8,986 bases of DNA from Sphingomonas sp. Lineage in GTDB: Bacteria; Pseudomonadota; Alphaproteobacteria; Sphingomonadales; Sphingomonadaceae. Location of the stretch: contig JAICVC010000084.1 of assembly GCA_025935515.1 (NCBI GenBank), positions 1 through 8,986 of the forward strand, in the 5' to 3' direction. Position numbers and translations under genes: made by a program. Below are positions 1 through 7,256 of this stretch, piece after piece. The notes beneath the pieces are model-generated. The model saw only the letters and a program-made list of their open reading frames with translations, did no database searches and was not told the DNA's origin. Every line of letters starts with the position of its first letter. The stretch's first letter is position 1.

Positions 1-1
1 C

Positions 2-688
2 CGTACCGCCGACCAATATTCGGTCTGGCTCCACCAGTTGTTCGAGCTGGAAGGTTTCGCGCGGGACCAAATCGAGGGCGTGATCATCGGCAGCGTCGTC
101 CCGCGCGCGCTCCACAATCTCGAAGTCCTTTCCGAAAAATACTTTGGGAAGACGGCCCTGATTGCGGGCCAGGGCAAAGCGGAATGGCCACTCCAGCTCG
201 ACGTCGACGAACCGCACAACGTCGGCGCCGACCGGGCGCTCGACGCCATTGCCGCGCACGCCAAGCATAAGGGCGAGCTGCTCGTCATCGACTTCGGCAC
301 TGCGACGACCTTCGATGTGATCAGCGCATCCGGCGCCTACACCGGCGGAATCATCGCGCCCGGAATCAATCTCTCGCTCGATGCACTCGTCACTGCCGCG
401 GCCAAGCTCCCGCGGATTGCGATCGAGGCGCCGGAGAGCGACAGCGTGATTGGCCGAACCACCGAGAGCCAGATGATCATCGGCATCTATTGGGGCTATC
501 TCGCCATGATCGAAGGGCTGGCGGAGCGCATCAAGCGCGAGGTGGCCAAGCCGCTGACGGTGGTCGCGACCGGAGGTTTGGCAACCCTGTTCGACAAACA
601 CACCAACGCATTCGACGCGATTGAACCCGATCTCACCATCCAGGGGTTGAGCTTGCTGTACGACATAGCGACCCGCGGCACGAAATGA
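2..688 (+). CDS. coaX: Type III pantothenate kinase CoaX (5' end outside window)
   Basis: CoaX phosphorylates pantothenate with ATP, the first step of coenzyme A synthesis, in the cytoplasm. The frame is open from the window edge, so the gene starts upstream. 228 residues are visible against roughly 255-260 for the family, so about 30 N-terminal residues, including the D-x-G-N-T phosphate loop, are missing. Visible family motifs are: an opening R-T-A-D-x-Y stretch; VGADR (codons about 221-235), whose Asp is the expected catalytic base; DFGTATTFD (about 290-316), the second phosphate-binding motif; GGIIAPG (about 344-364); and ATGG near the C-terminus. The TTG at 38 is an internal codon, not a start. 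The stop TGA lies inside the ATGA shared with rnj, so the two are translationally coupled. Identification rests on motif recognition and is firm. Confidence 0.95.
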   Translation, partial: RTADQYSVWLHQLFELEGFARDQIEGVIIGSVVPRALHNLEVLSEKYFGKTALIAGQGKAEWPLQLDVDEPHNVGADRALDAIAAHAKHKGELLVIDFGTATTFDVISASGAYTGGIIAPGINLSLDALVTAAAKLPRIAIEAPESDSVIGRTTESQMIIGIYWGYLAMIEGLAERIKREVAKPLTVVATGGLATLFDKHTNAFDAIEPDLTIQGLSLLYDIATRGTK

Positions 689-2322
689 TTCCCGGAGAAG
701 AACTGTTGTTCGTCGCCCTTGGCGGCTCCGGCGAGATCGGCATGAACGTCAATCTCTACGGCTGCCGAGGCCAGTGGATCATGGTCGACCTCGGCCTCAC
801 TTTCGCCGATTCCACTTATCCCGGAGTCGAGCTGATCCTTCCTGATCTGGAGTTCATCGAGAACCAGCAGGAGCGGCTCGCCGGAATCGTCCTGACCCAC
901 GGGCATGAGGACCATATCGGCGCGCTGCCCTATCTTGCCGAAGAGCTGAAGGCGCCGCTGTTCGCAACCCCGTTCACCGCCGGCCTGATTGCGGGGAAGC
1001 TCGAGGAAGAGGGCCTGACCGGCCAGGTCAGGCTCAACATCGTCGAGCGCGGCGGAAGCATCGAGCTCGGCCCGTTCCGGGTGAGTTTCGTGGCTCTTTC
1101 TCACTCGATCCCGGAGGGGAACGGGCTTCTGATCGAGACTCCGTTCGGCAACATTTTCCACACCGGCGACTGGAAGATCGACGAGACTCCGGTGATCGGC
1201 GAGGCGCCAAGCCCGGGCACGCTGACCGCAATCGGCGATAGCGGCGTGCTTGCGCTCGTCTGCGATTCGACCAACGTGTTCCAGGACAAACCCTCGGGAT
1301 CGGAGGAGAGCGTCCATGCCGGCTTGCTCGCCAAGGTCGCCGAAGCGAAGGGCCGGGTCCTGGTCACGACCTTCGCCTCCAATGCCGCCCGGCTGCAGAC
1401 GATCGGCCGCGTCGCCCAGGAGACGGGCCGCAAGGTGTGCATTGCCGGACGCTCGCTCGACCGGATCCTCCGTGTCGCCCAGTCGACCGGCTATCTGAAG
1501 GATTTCCCGCCGCCGATTTTGTTCGATGAGGCGATGCGCCTTCCGAAACATGAAGTGCTGATCATCGCCACCGGTGGCCAGGGCGAGCCGCGCGCCGCTC
1601 TCGGGCGCATTGCCGGCGGCACCCACGACCTCAAGCTCGGCGAAGGCGACACCGTGATCTTCTCGTCGCGGATCATCCCGGGCAACGAAGTCGCGATTGG
1701 CCGGATCATGAACCAGCTGTCCGACCTCGCTATCCGGATCGTGACCGAGCGCCAGGCACACGTGCACGTGTCCGGCCACCCCGGCCGGCCCGAGCTCATC
1801 GAGATGTACAATTGGGTTCGCCCCGAGATCGTGGTGCCGGTTCACGGCGAAGCTCGCCATCTCGCCGAGCATGCCCGGCTGGCCATTGGCCACGGCGTCC
1901 GTCACGCGGTGGTCCAGGAGAATGGGGACGTGATCCGGCTTGCGCCGGGCGAGCCCAGGAAGATCGATGAGGTCCGCGTCGGCCGGCTGGTGCTGGACGG
2001 CGACGTGATCCTCCCCGCCGACGGCGCGACGGTGAATGAGCGGCGCCGGATCGGGTATGGCGGGCTGATTACCGTGGCGCTGCCGATTGGGGAGGATGGA
2101 GCGCTTGCCGGCAAGCCCTTGGTCCGTCCTTTCGGAGTGCCCGTCGAGGAAGACCGCGACGATTTCATCGCCGATGCAACCGACGCCGCGACGCGCGCCT
2201 ACAGTCCTGGCGTGGCGGAGGATGCGGTCCGGGAGTCGGTGCGCCTGGCAGTCCGCCGCTGCGCGACCCTGTGGACTGGCAAGAAGCCGCTCGTCGAAGT
2301 GATGCTCCTCCAGGTCGCCTGA
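685..2322 (+). CDS. rnj: Ribonuclease J (metallo-beta-lactamase/beta-CASP nuclease)
   Basis: This is a 545-residue RNase J, a zinc-dependent 5'-3' exo- and endoribonuclease of mRNA turnover and rRNA maturation; length is normal for the family. The metallo-beta-lactamase core starts at about residue 8 (ALGGSGEIGMN). Metal ligands are visible as HGHEDH (72-77), the His of ALSHS (140), the Asp of HTGDWK (162) and the His of VPVHGEARH (387). The beta-CASP insertion covers about 190-360 and includes the HVSGHPG motif (361-367) that carries a catalytic His. A C-terminal domain fills about 460-545. The ATG at 685 overlaps the coaX stop (ATGA) and has no clear Shine-Dalgarno, as expected for coupled re-initiation. 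All catalytic positions look intact, so the enzyme should be active. Alphaproteobacteria commonly have RNase J as well as RNase E. Confidence 0.97.
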   Translation: MIPGEELLFVALGGSGEIGMNVNLYGCRGQWIMVDLGLTFADSTYPGVELILPDLEFIENQQERLAGIVLTHGHEDHIGALPYLAEELKAPLFATPFTAGLIAGKLEEEGLTGQVRLNIVERGGSIELGPFRVSFVALSHSIPEGNGLLIETPFGNIFHTGDWKIDETPVIGEAPSPGTLTAIGDSGVLALVCDSTNVFQDKPSGSEESVHAGLLAKVAEAKGRVLVTTFASNAARLQTIGRVAQETGRKVCIAGRSLDRILRVAQSTGYLKDFPPPILFDEAMRLPKHEVLIIATGGQGEPRAALGRIAGGTHDLKLGEGDTVIFSSRIIPGNEVAIGRIMNQLSDLAIRIVTERQAHVHVSGHPGRPELIEMYNWVRPEIVVPVHGEARHLAEHARLAIGHGVRHAVVQENGDVIRLAPGEPRKIDEVRVGRLVLDGDVILPADGATVNERRRIGYGGLITVALPIGEDGALAGKPLVRPFGVPVEEDRDDFIADATDAATRAYSPGVAEDAVRESVRLAVRRCATLWTGKKPLVEVMLLQVA

Positions 2323-2326
2323 TCCC

Positions 2327-2593
2327 ATGGCATTCACGTCGATCGTCGCGATCTATTTCCTGTTCTTCGCCTTCAGCGCCTTCGTGCTGCTGCCGTTCGG
2401 GGTGCGGACGGACGAAGAGGCTGGAACCCCAAAGGTCCCCGGCCAGGCCGAGAGCGCGCCGTACAGGTTCGATATCAAGCGGCACCTGCTGAAGGCGGTG
2501 CTCCTCGCCGCGATCCTGTTCGCCCTTTATTACGTCAATTGGACCTACGGCTGGATCACGCCAGCGGATCTCGATTTTTATCACCCGCGCTAG
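2327..2593 (+). CDS. DUF1467 family small membrane protein
   Basis: This is an 88-residue protein with an N-terminal hydrophobic helix (about 3-25, rich in Phe, Ala and Leu and ending in LLPFGVRT), a polar linker of about 30 residues (EEAGTPKVPGQAESAPYRFD) and a second helix (about 53-71, LLKAVLLAAILFALYYVNW). The LPFGVR motif after the first helix and the short two-helix layout match the alphaproteobacterial DUF1467 family, whose function is unknown. The ATG lies 4 bp after the rnj stop, with a weak AGGT about 11 nt upstream, so it belongs to the coaX-rnj transcript. A membrane-associated role beside RNase J is only an inference from position. The gene ends 10 bp from a convergent gene. Confidence 0.82.
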   Translation: MAFTSIVAIYFLFFAFSAFVLLPFGVRTDEEAGTPKVPGQAESAPYRFDIKRHLLKAVLLAAILFALYYVNWTYGWITPADLDFYHPR

Positions 2594-2597
2594 CGGG
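2584..2597. terminator. Weak short hairpin at convergent junction
   Basis: CCCGC (2584-2588) and GCGGG (2593-2597) can form a perfect 5 bp GC stem around a GCTA loop. It spans the DUF1467 stop codon and sits against the 10 bp gap before the convergent 2604-4907 gene. There is no T-run on either strand, so it does not fit a classical intrinsic terminator. It may be chance in GC-rich DNA. Confidence 0.2.
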
Positions 2598-2603
2598 GCC
2601 GAT

Positions 2604-4907
2604 TTACCGGCGCTTGTCGATCGCGTGGGCGAGCGCCGCGTAGAGCTTGCCCATGTCCGACGACATCAATGTCACCGCGATCATGCCGCCATCGCGCTCC
2701 GCCAGCACCCGGCGCAGCATCGATTCGAAATCGGCAACGTAACGGTTGACCGAGCGCTGGAACTCGGCGTCCTCATCGTAATGGGTGCGGATCGCGCGCG
2801 TTTCGCTGCCGTCGATCAGGCGCACCGCGCGGCTGGTGAAGACGCCGCGATTGCCCTTGAGGTAGGAATTCCAGGCCTTGTCGTCGATCTCGTCGGCCAT
2901 GATCTTGCCGACGTCGATCGCGGCCGAGTGCATCGAATCGATCAGCAGCGCAACGCGCTTGGCGAACGCCTCGCTGTCCTTCTCGCGCTGCTCCTTGCCG
3001 GTCTGCTCGATATGCGCCTCGAGTGCCGACGCGGTCTGGCCGAGTGTGATCATCTGGCCGGTCAGCCTGTCCGAGGCCGCGTGAGCCGATTCCACTGCTC
3101 TGGCGGCCATGGTCTCGACGCCGCGCAGCCGGTCCTCGATGCTTTCGCGGATCACCCGATCGAGTGCCTGCGCCGCTTCCTCGGACAACTTGCCGGCGCT
3201 TTCCGGGATGACCGCCTGGATTGCTTCCCGCGCCCGATCGGCGGCATGGGCGGCCGCCTCCTTTACCTGCACCAGCGAGTTGATCAGCGCCGGACCGGTC
3301 TCCGCGCTGAGGCTCGTCGCTTCGCGCTCGACCTGGGCCAGCGTCGAGGCGAGGAGGGCCAGCTTCGACTGCGCATCTTCGACGCCGCCGTCGAGGTTGG
3401 CGAGCAGCGCCGCGAAGCGCTCGCGCTGCTCGGTGATGGCGGCGCTGGTCGCTGCCAAGCGCTCGCTCGCTTCCGAGGTCGAATCGCGCAGCCAGCCGAT
3501 GTCCGGCTTCGCCGCGGCGGCGGCTTCCGCGAGCCGCTCGGCGCTGCCTTGCGCTTCGCCGATCGCAACTCCGACATTGTCCCGGACTTCCGCGGCAAGC
3601 CGCTCGATGCTCTCGCGCAGGGCTTTTGTCCGTTCGGCAATCGAACCGATCGCATCGTCCTGCGTGCTCGACTGGGCGGCAAGCGTGTCCAATTCGGTGC
3701 GCGCGCGCGTCAGCGATTCGAGAAAGCGGTTGGCCCGCTCGTCGCCATTCGCCGCAAGCTCGGTGAACCGCTGATCGATGAGCGCGAGTCCGCGATCGAT
3801 CTCGGCAATCATTTGTTGTGAGGCCCGATCCTGCTCGGCAACCCGGCCCGACAGCCCTTCGAGCGACCTGCTTGCATGATCGATGTTGGCGGCGAGTGAT
3901 TCGGCCGCGACCGCCCCGGCCTTTCCGATCCCGGCCGACGCCTGGGCAACCAGCGCCGCGACAGCGGTCGCCTGGACGTCAATCCCCGAACGGATCTGCT
4001 CGAGCGTTTCGGACGTCCGCGCCAGAAGGGTGTCGAGCGTGCCCGCATAGGCCGCCTGGGCTTCGCCAACGCGCGCCGAGGCAGCGCTGCTCGCATTCTC
4101 GATTTCGGATAGGCGCTCGGCGAGCCGGTCAGCAGCTTCGGCCACCATTTCGTCGGCGGTGCGCGTGCGGTCGGCAAGCTTGTCGATCTGCTGGCTGAAG
4201 GCGCTGACCTTGGCGGTGGATTCGCTGCCGACCGAACGCAGTTGCTGGGCGACGCTTCGGGCGGTTTCCTCCGCGCGAGGCAGATCCTCGAGCAGGACTG
4301 CAATATCATTGCGTGCGGCTTCGGCCGCACGGTCGAGAGCATCGCCATGGTCCCTGAGCTTTTCGCTGCTGCTGTCGAACTCTCGAGTGATTCCGCCGAG
4401 CTTCCCGGTGGCCTCGTCGCCAAGCTGCATCAAATGCTGCGCCATCATCGTCAGCTCCGACCGGCTGTCGGTGATCCGCTGCGACAGGACTTCGAGCAGC
4501 GCCTCGAGGCTGCGCGCTTCGCTGCGCATGGTCACCACCGAATGGGTGAAGCGTTCGGCCTCCTTGCGGCGGGTCCGGCCGAACATCACCCAGACGAGAC
4601 CCATGACAGCGAGCGGGCCGGCCGCAATTGCGACCCATTGCGCCACCAGCGGCGATGACAGCGGCTGCCCGGCGAGCGTGCGCCCGGCGGACCAGGCGGT
4701 GTAGGCGACCCACAGGACGGCCAGCAAAGTGAGGGCGATGCCGAGCACCTGGCGCCCCCCGGCGCCGCGCTCTTTAACGCTTTGTTCGCGCCATTCCTCC
4801 TCGTCGAAGGTCGGTTCGACGAAGTCGACGCTGCCGGTCAGCAGTTCGCTGGGCTTCGCCGCGGTGCCGGCCGGCAAGGGCTCGGCGCGTTGTGGAGTGG
4901 GTCTCAT
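2604..4907 (-). CDS. Two-TM long coiled-coil protein, TipN-like architecture
   Basis: This is a 767-residue protein. An acidic cytoplasmic N-terminus (1-50, including FDEEEW) is followed by two hydrophobic helices (about 52-74 and 86-109) with a short loop between, then a basic stop (RTRRKE, 111-116). About 120-640 is Ala/Glu/Arg/Ser-rich heptad-like sequence without strong helix breakers, a long coiled coil. The last 120 or so residues (about 650-767) change composition and look globular, with aromatic motifs such as DDKAWNSYLKGNRGVF and a final MSSDMGKLYAALAHAIDKRR. Two N-terminal membrane helices plus a large coiled coil is the layout of Caulobacter TipN, which marks the new cell pole; homology here is inferred from architecture and lineage only. 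The MCP signalling-hairpin signature is absent, so a chemoreceptor is unlikely. The ATG at 4907 has no obvious Shine-Dalgarno. The gene stands alone on its strand, divergent from the 4994 gene. Confidence 0.8.
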   Translation of the reverse strand: MRPTPQRAEPLPAGTAAKPSELLTGSVDFVEPTFDEEEWREQSVKERGAGGRQVLGIALTLLAVLWVAYTAWSAGRTLAGQPLSSPLVAQWVAIAAGPLAVMGLVWVMFGRTRRKEAERFTHSVVTMRSEARSLEALLEVLSQRITDSRSELTMMAQHLMQLGDEATGKLGGITREFDSSSEKLRDHGDALDRAAEAARNDIAVLLEDLPRAEETARSVAQQLRSVGSESTAKVSAFSQQIDKLADRTRTADEMVAEAADRLAERLSEIENASSAASARVGEAQAAYAGTLDTLLARTSETLEQIRSGIDVQATAVAALVAQASAGIGKAGAVAAESLAANIDHASRSLEGLSGRVAEQDRASQQMIAEIDRGLALIDQRFTELAANGDERANRFLESLTRARTELDTLAAQSSTQDDAIGSIAERTKALRESIERLAAEVRDNVGVAIGEAQGSAERLAEAAAAAKPDIGWLRDSTSEASERLAATSAAITEQRERFAALLANLDGGVEDAQSKLALLASTLAQVEREATSLSAETGPALINSLVQVKEAAAHAADRAREAIQAVIPESAGKLSEEAAQALDRVIRESIEDRLRGVETMAARAVESAHAASDRLTGQMITLGQTASALEAHIEQTGKEQREKDSEAFAKRVALLIDSMHSAAIDVGKIMADEIDDKAWNSYLKGNRGVFTSRAVRLIDGSETRAIRTHYDEDAEFQRSVNRYVADFESMLRRVLAERDGGMIAVTLMSSDMGKLYAALAHAIDKRR

Positions 4908-4993
4908 GGCAAGGGCAGTTTATCATCTTTGACGGTGCACGAAAGCGATTAGAGAGACATGGCAACAGCTCGAGGGGGAGGGACTCGAACAGG
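4908..4993. promoter_or_regulatory. Divergent intergenic region with strong RBS for the 4994 gene
   Basis: These 86 bp separate two divergent starts and must hold both 5' signals. On the plus strand GGAGG at 4977-4981 lies 12 nt before the ATG at 4994 and is the best Shine-Dalgarno in the window. A TTGACG -35-like hexamer occurs at 4929-4934 with no convincing -10 at 16-18 bp. A GACTC at 4982-4986 fits the alphaproteobacterial CcrM methylation motif GANTC. On the minus strand a GATAAA lies 11 nt before the ATG at 4907, without a good -35. Exact promoters cannot be assigned by eye. Confidence 0.5.
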
Positions 4994-6175
4994 ATGGTCA
5001 TCGGCGCGCTGATCGGAGCCTATCAGGAGGACGATAGCGGTGGCTTGCGTGCCCTGCTCCCGCTCGCGGGGCGGACCCTGATCGAATACCAGGTCCGCTG
5101 CGCATCGGCGGCCGGGGCGGCGCCGATCGTCGTCATCGTGGAGCGGGTCCCGCAGGCGCTGCAGGATGCGTTCGAGCGCCTTCGGCTCGACGGGATCGGC
5201 GTATTTCCTGTCAGCGATGTCAATGAGGCGGTCAGTCGATTCGAGGCCGGATCGTCGATCATTTTGATTGGTGACGGAATCGTGCCCCGGGTGGAGGTTG
5301 TCGCCGACCTGGCGCAAGAAGCCGAACCGGCGGTCGCCACCGTTGCCGACGATGAGCGGCATGAAAACTTTGAACGGATCGACGCGGAATCGCGATGGGC
5401 CGGCGTTGCGGTTGTCGACGCGCGTCTGTTGGGATCGACTGCGGCGATGCTCGGTGACTGGGACGTCCAATCGACCCTGCTTCGGCGAACCATCCAGGAT
5501 GGGGCGCGGCGGGCGCGGGTGGCCCGCGAGGATGAACCGCTTTTCGTCGAGACTGCTGACGATCTCGCCGGTTTTCAGCGCCATCTGATCCACACCTCGC
5601 GGGGCGACCGAACCGACTGGGCGAGCCGTTTCCTTCTCCCGCCGGTCGAAGATTTCGCGACCGAGCAGCTGATGGAGACCTCCGTGAGGCCGCCGTGGCT
5701 GATTTGGGCCGCGGTGGCGCTGACCGTCGGCGGCGCGGTTTGCTTTTCGCGGGGGTGGCTTGGCGCTGGGCTGGTCCTGCTGGTCCTTTCGACGCCGCTG
5801 GACCTGATCGCGACGAGGCTAGCCAAGCTGCGGTTGAAGCCCTTGCCGCCGCGGATGTGGGGCCGGCTGGCACTGTGGCCCGCGGCGGCCATCGCGCTGC
5901 TCGCCATCGGACTCTGGCAAACGCGGCACGGGACCGGCTGGGGCTCGCTGGTGGCAGCGGCGGCGGCCTGTGCCTTTGCCGAGGCGGCCCGCGCCGAAAA
6001 GGCCGGGATGCCGCCCGGCGGCGACCTTTGGTTGTTGTCGCGCCGCAACGCCATCTTCCTGGCGATCCCGTTTGCGCTTGCCGGGGCCTGGACCACGTTT
6101 TTGCTCGCGATTCTGCTCTACGCAGCGCTGTCGTTCTTCATCGTTCAGCGCGTGCGGCATTCGTCCTCCAGTTGA
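4994..6175 (+). CDS. Degenerate nucleotidyltransferase / CDP-alcohol phosphotransferase-like membrane fusion
   Basis: This is a 393-residue protein. Residues 1-200 resemble an NTP-transferase fold: VIGALIG at the N-terminus, LLPLAGRTLIEYQVR (21-35) matching the usual LLPVAGRPLIEY motif, VVIVE (46-50), and an IILIGDG strand (89-95) with the expected Asp. The Gly-rich nucleotide loop and the Lys normally before the LLP motif are not recognisable. HLIHTSRGDRTDWASRFLLP (197-216) recalls the linker seen between cytidylyltransferase and CDP-alcohol phosphotransferase domains in bifunctional IPCT/DIPPS-type proteins. Residues 230-390 hold five or six hydrophobic helices. The segment LSTPLDLIATRLAKLR (265-280) aligns with the CDP-alcohol phosphotransferase signature but keeps only its first Asp. 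An upstream GTG at 4892 is in frame, but the extra 34 residues look non-coding and overlap the divergent gene. The ATG at 4994 with GGAGG 12 nt upstream is the better start. Function unknown; probably an inner-membrane pseudoenzyme or a diverged enzyme. Confidence 0.72.
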   Translation: MVIGALIGAYQEDDSGGLRALLPLAGRTLIEYQVRCASAAGAAPIVVIVERVPQALQDAFERLRLDGIGVFPVSDVNEAVSRFEAGSSIILIGDGIVPRVEVVADLAQEAEPAVATVADDERHENFERIDAESRWAGVAVVDARLLGSTAAMLGDWDVQSTLLRRTIQDGARRARVAREDEPLFVETADDLAGFQRHLIHTSRGDRTDWASRFLLPPVEDFATEQLMETSVRPPWLIWAAVALTVGGAVCFSRGWLGAGLVLLVLSTPLDLIATRLAKLRLKPLPPRMWGRLALWPAAAIALLAIGLWQTRHGTGWGSLVAAAAACAFAEAARAEKAGMPPGGDLWLLSRRNAIFLAIPFALAGAWTTFLLAILLYAALSFFIVQRVRHSSSS

Positions 6176-6201
6176 CGGGAAGTTAACGCAAATCGGATAA
6201 G
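6172..6201 (+). promoter_or_regulatory. Candidate promoter for the DUF2336-kinase pair, near-leaderless
   Basis: TTGACG (6172-6177), overlapping the stop of the upstream gene, is followed after 18 bp by GATAAG (6196-6201); these match the -35 and -10 consensus at 5/6 and 4/6 positions. Transcription would begin at about 6208, only a couple of bases before the ATG at 6210. No Shine-Dalgarno is seen, which fits a leaderless message. A GTTAAC palindrome (6182-6187) lies in the spacer. Read-through from the 4994 gene is the alternative. Confidence 0.33.
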
Positions 6202-6209
6202 CCGGCCCG

Positions 6210-7256
6210 ATGATGCCGGAAGAATGGCCGATTGCCGCTCCAGCAGCGGACGGAACCGCGCGCGCGCGCCTGGGTGATCGGGACCGGCTGTCCACCGCTC
6301 GGCGCGATTTTTTCCTGGACCCCGCGAAGCGGCTGTCCGAGCAGGAACGCGCGCTGATGACAGCGATGCTCCACAACCTCGTCGGCAATGTGGCGGACTC
6401 GGTTCGAGCGGCTCTCCCAAGCGGGAAAGTCGCAGCGAATGACGAGGGCGACGCGTCGCTGATCGCCATGCTCACCGCCTCCGAATTGCTCGACGAGCCG
6501 GGACTCATGGCGCTCCTTTTGCGGCGCGCCGACGAAGAGCGGATCGCGAGCGCCGCGAGAGCCCGGAGCGGGCGACGCGACGCCCGGGTGCTGCAGGGGC
6601 TGGTCAGTCACGATTATGGCGCCGTTGCAGCCGCCGCGATGGCGCTGGTCCTAGGTCGAGGCCGCCGGCGAAACCGGTTTGGCCAATCTCTTATCGCGTT
6701 TGACGATTTGGCCGCTTCGAGCGCGGCAGCGCTGGTGTACGCCGTCGCCGCCGGCCTGCGTCGGGAGCTAGCGGCCAGCCGTGGCATTGCGGCCGGGGAC
6801 GCCGAACTGGCGGATGCGGCCGATTCCGTCCTCGAAAATCGGGACGAGGAGCGTGGTATAAGCTCCTTGACGGCCGCGCTCGTTCATTTCCTTGACGAGG
6901 CTGGGGGCCTGACTGACGAGTTGATCCTGGCGGCCGCCAGCGAAGGCGAGATCGCGTTCGTTGCGGAGGTCCTGGCGCGGCGCGCCGGAGTTCCAGCGGA
7001 ATCGGCGCTCGAGGAGCTGATGTCGGGCAAAACCGGCCATGTCATGGCGCTGTTCCGCGCGGCGGGCACTTCCCGCGAGCTGTGCGCCGGACTGCTGGCA
7101 AGCGTCGGGGATTTGCTGGGCATTGCCGACGCCGGCGACGCCATCGGGCACTTCGATCATCTGTCAGACCCGGAAGTCGAGGCAGCGCGCTCATGGATGA
7201 TGACGGATCCGGCCTATCGCACAGCGCTGGATCGCCTGGGGCAAGCACGTGGCTAG
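6210..7256 (+). CDS. DUF2336 domain protein
   Basis: This is a 348-residue, almost entirely helical, Ala/Leu/Arg-rich protein with no signal peptide or membrane segment, so probably cytoplasmic. The segment RRDFFLDPAKRLSEQERALMTAMLHNLVGNVADSVR (positions 31-66; key features are the DFF start, LSEQERALM and VADSVR) fits the start of the alphaproteobacterial DUF2336 family, whose members look like repeat-type helical scaffolds of unknown function. Later stretches (92-150 and 215-285) read as paired helices in the same style. The C-terminus ends with DPEVEAARSWMMTDPAYRTALDRL. Two adjacent ATGs (6210 and 6213) are possible starts; neither has a clear Shine-Dalgarno. The last 8 bp overlap the downstream kinase-like gene, implying co-translation and possibly a physical or functional partnership. 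The family call is from motif memory. Confidence 0.78.
   Translation: MMPEEWPIAAPAADGTARARLGDRDRLSTARRDFFLDPAKRLSEQERALMTAMLHNLVGNVADSVRAALPSGKVAANDEGDASLIAMLTASELLDEPGLMALLLRRADEERIASAARARSGRRDARVLQGLVSHDYGAVAAAAMALVLGRGRRRNRFGQSLIAFDDLAASSAAALVYAVAAGLRRELAASRGIAAGDAELADAADSVLENRDEERGISSLTAALVHFLDEAGGLTDELILAAASEGEIAFVAEVLARRAGVPAESALEELMSGKTGHVMALFRAAGTSRELCAGLLASVGDLLGIADAGDAIGHFDHLSDPEVEAARSWMMTDPAYRTALDRLGQARG

Noticed and set aside
496..2337. 613-codon open frame on the minus strand across rnj
   Set aside because: It lies antisense to an unmistakable RNase J with all metal ligands. Its His/Asp/Arg/Gly-rich translation is what GC-rich codon bias produces on the opposite strand, and it shows no recognisable domain.
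2625..3821. 398-codon plus-strand open frame inside the coiled-coil gene
   Set aside because: It is antisense to a coherent two-TM coiled-coil protein; the translation is Arg/Gly/Ala-rich without motifs, a shadow frame.
2604..4907. Methyl-accepting chemotaxis receptor
   Set aside because: It has membrane helices and a coiled coil, but the conserved MCP hairpin tip is absent and the two helices are separated by only about 11 residues, leaving no periplasmic sensor domain.
4982..4986. GANTC (CcrM) site near a start codon as evidence of cell-cycle control
   Set aside because: A single 5-mer; GANTC also occurs inside genes in the window (for example GATTC at 1263), so it is not informative alone.
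6182..6187. GTTAAC as a CtrA binding site
   Set aside because: Only one TTAA half-site is present; the second half of TTAA-N7-TTAA reads CGGA, so there is no full site.
6255..6270. Alternating CG tract as a possible Z-DNA or repeat element
   Set aside because: It is a short run that encodes Ala-Arg repeats near the start of the DUF2336 protein, unremarkable at this GC content.
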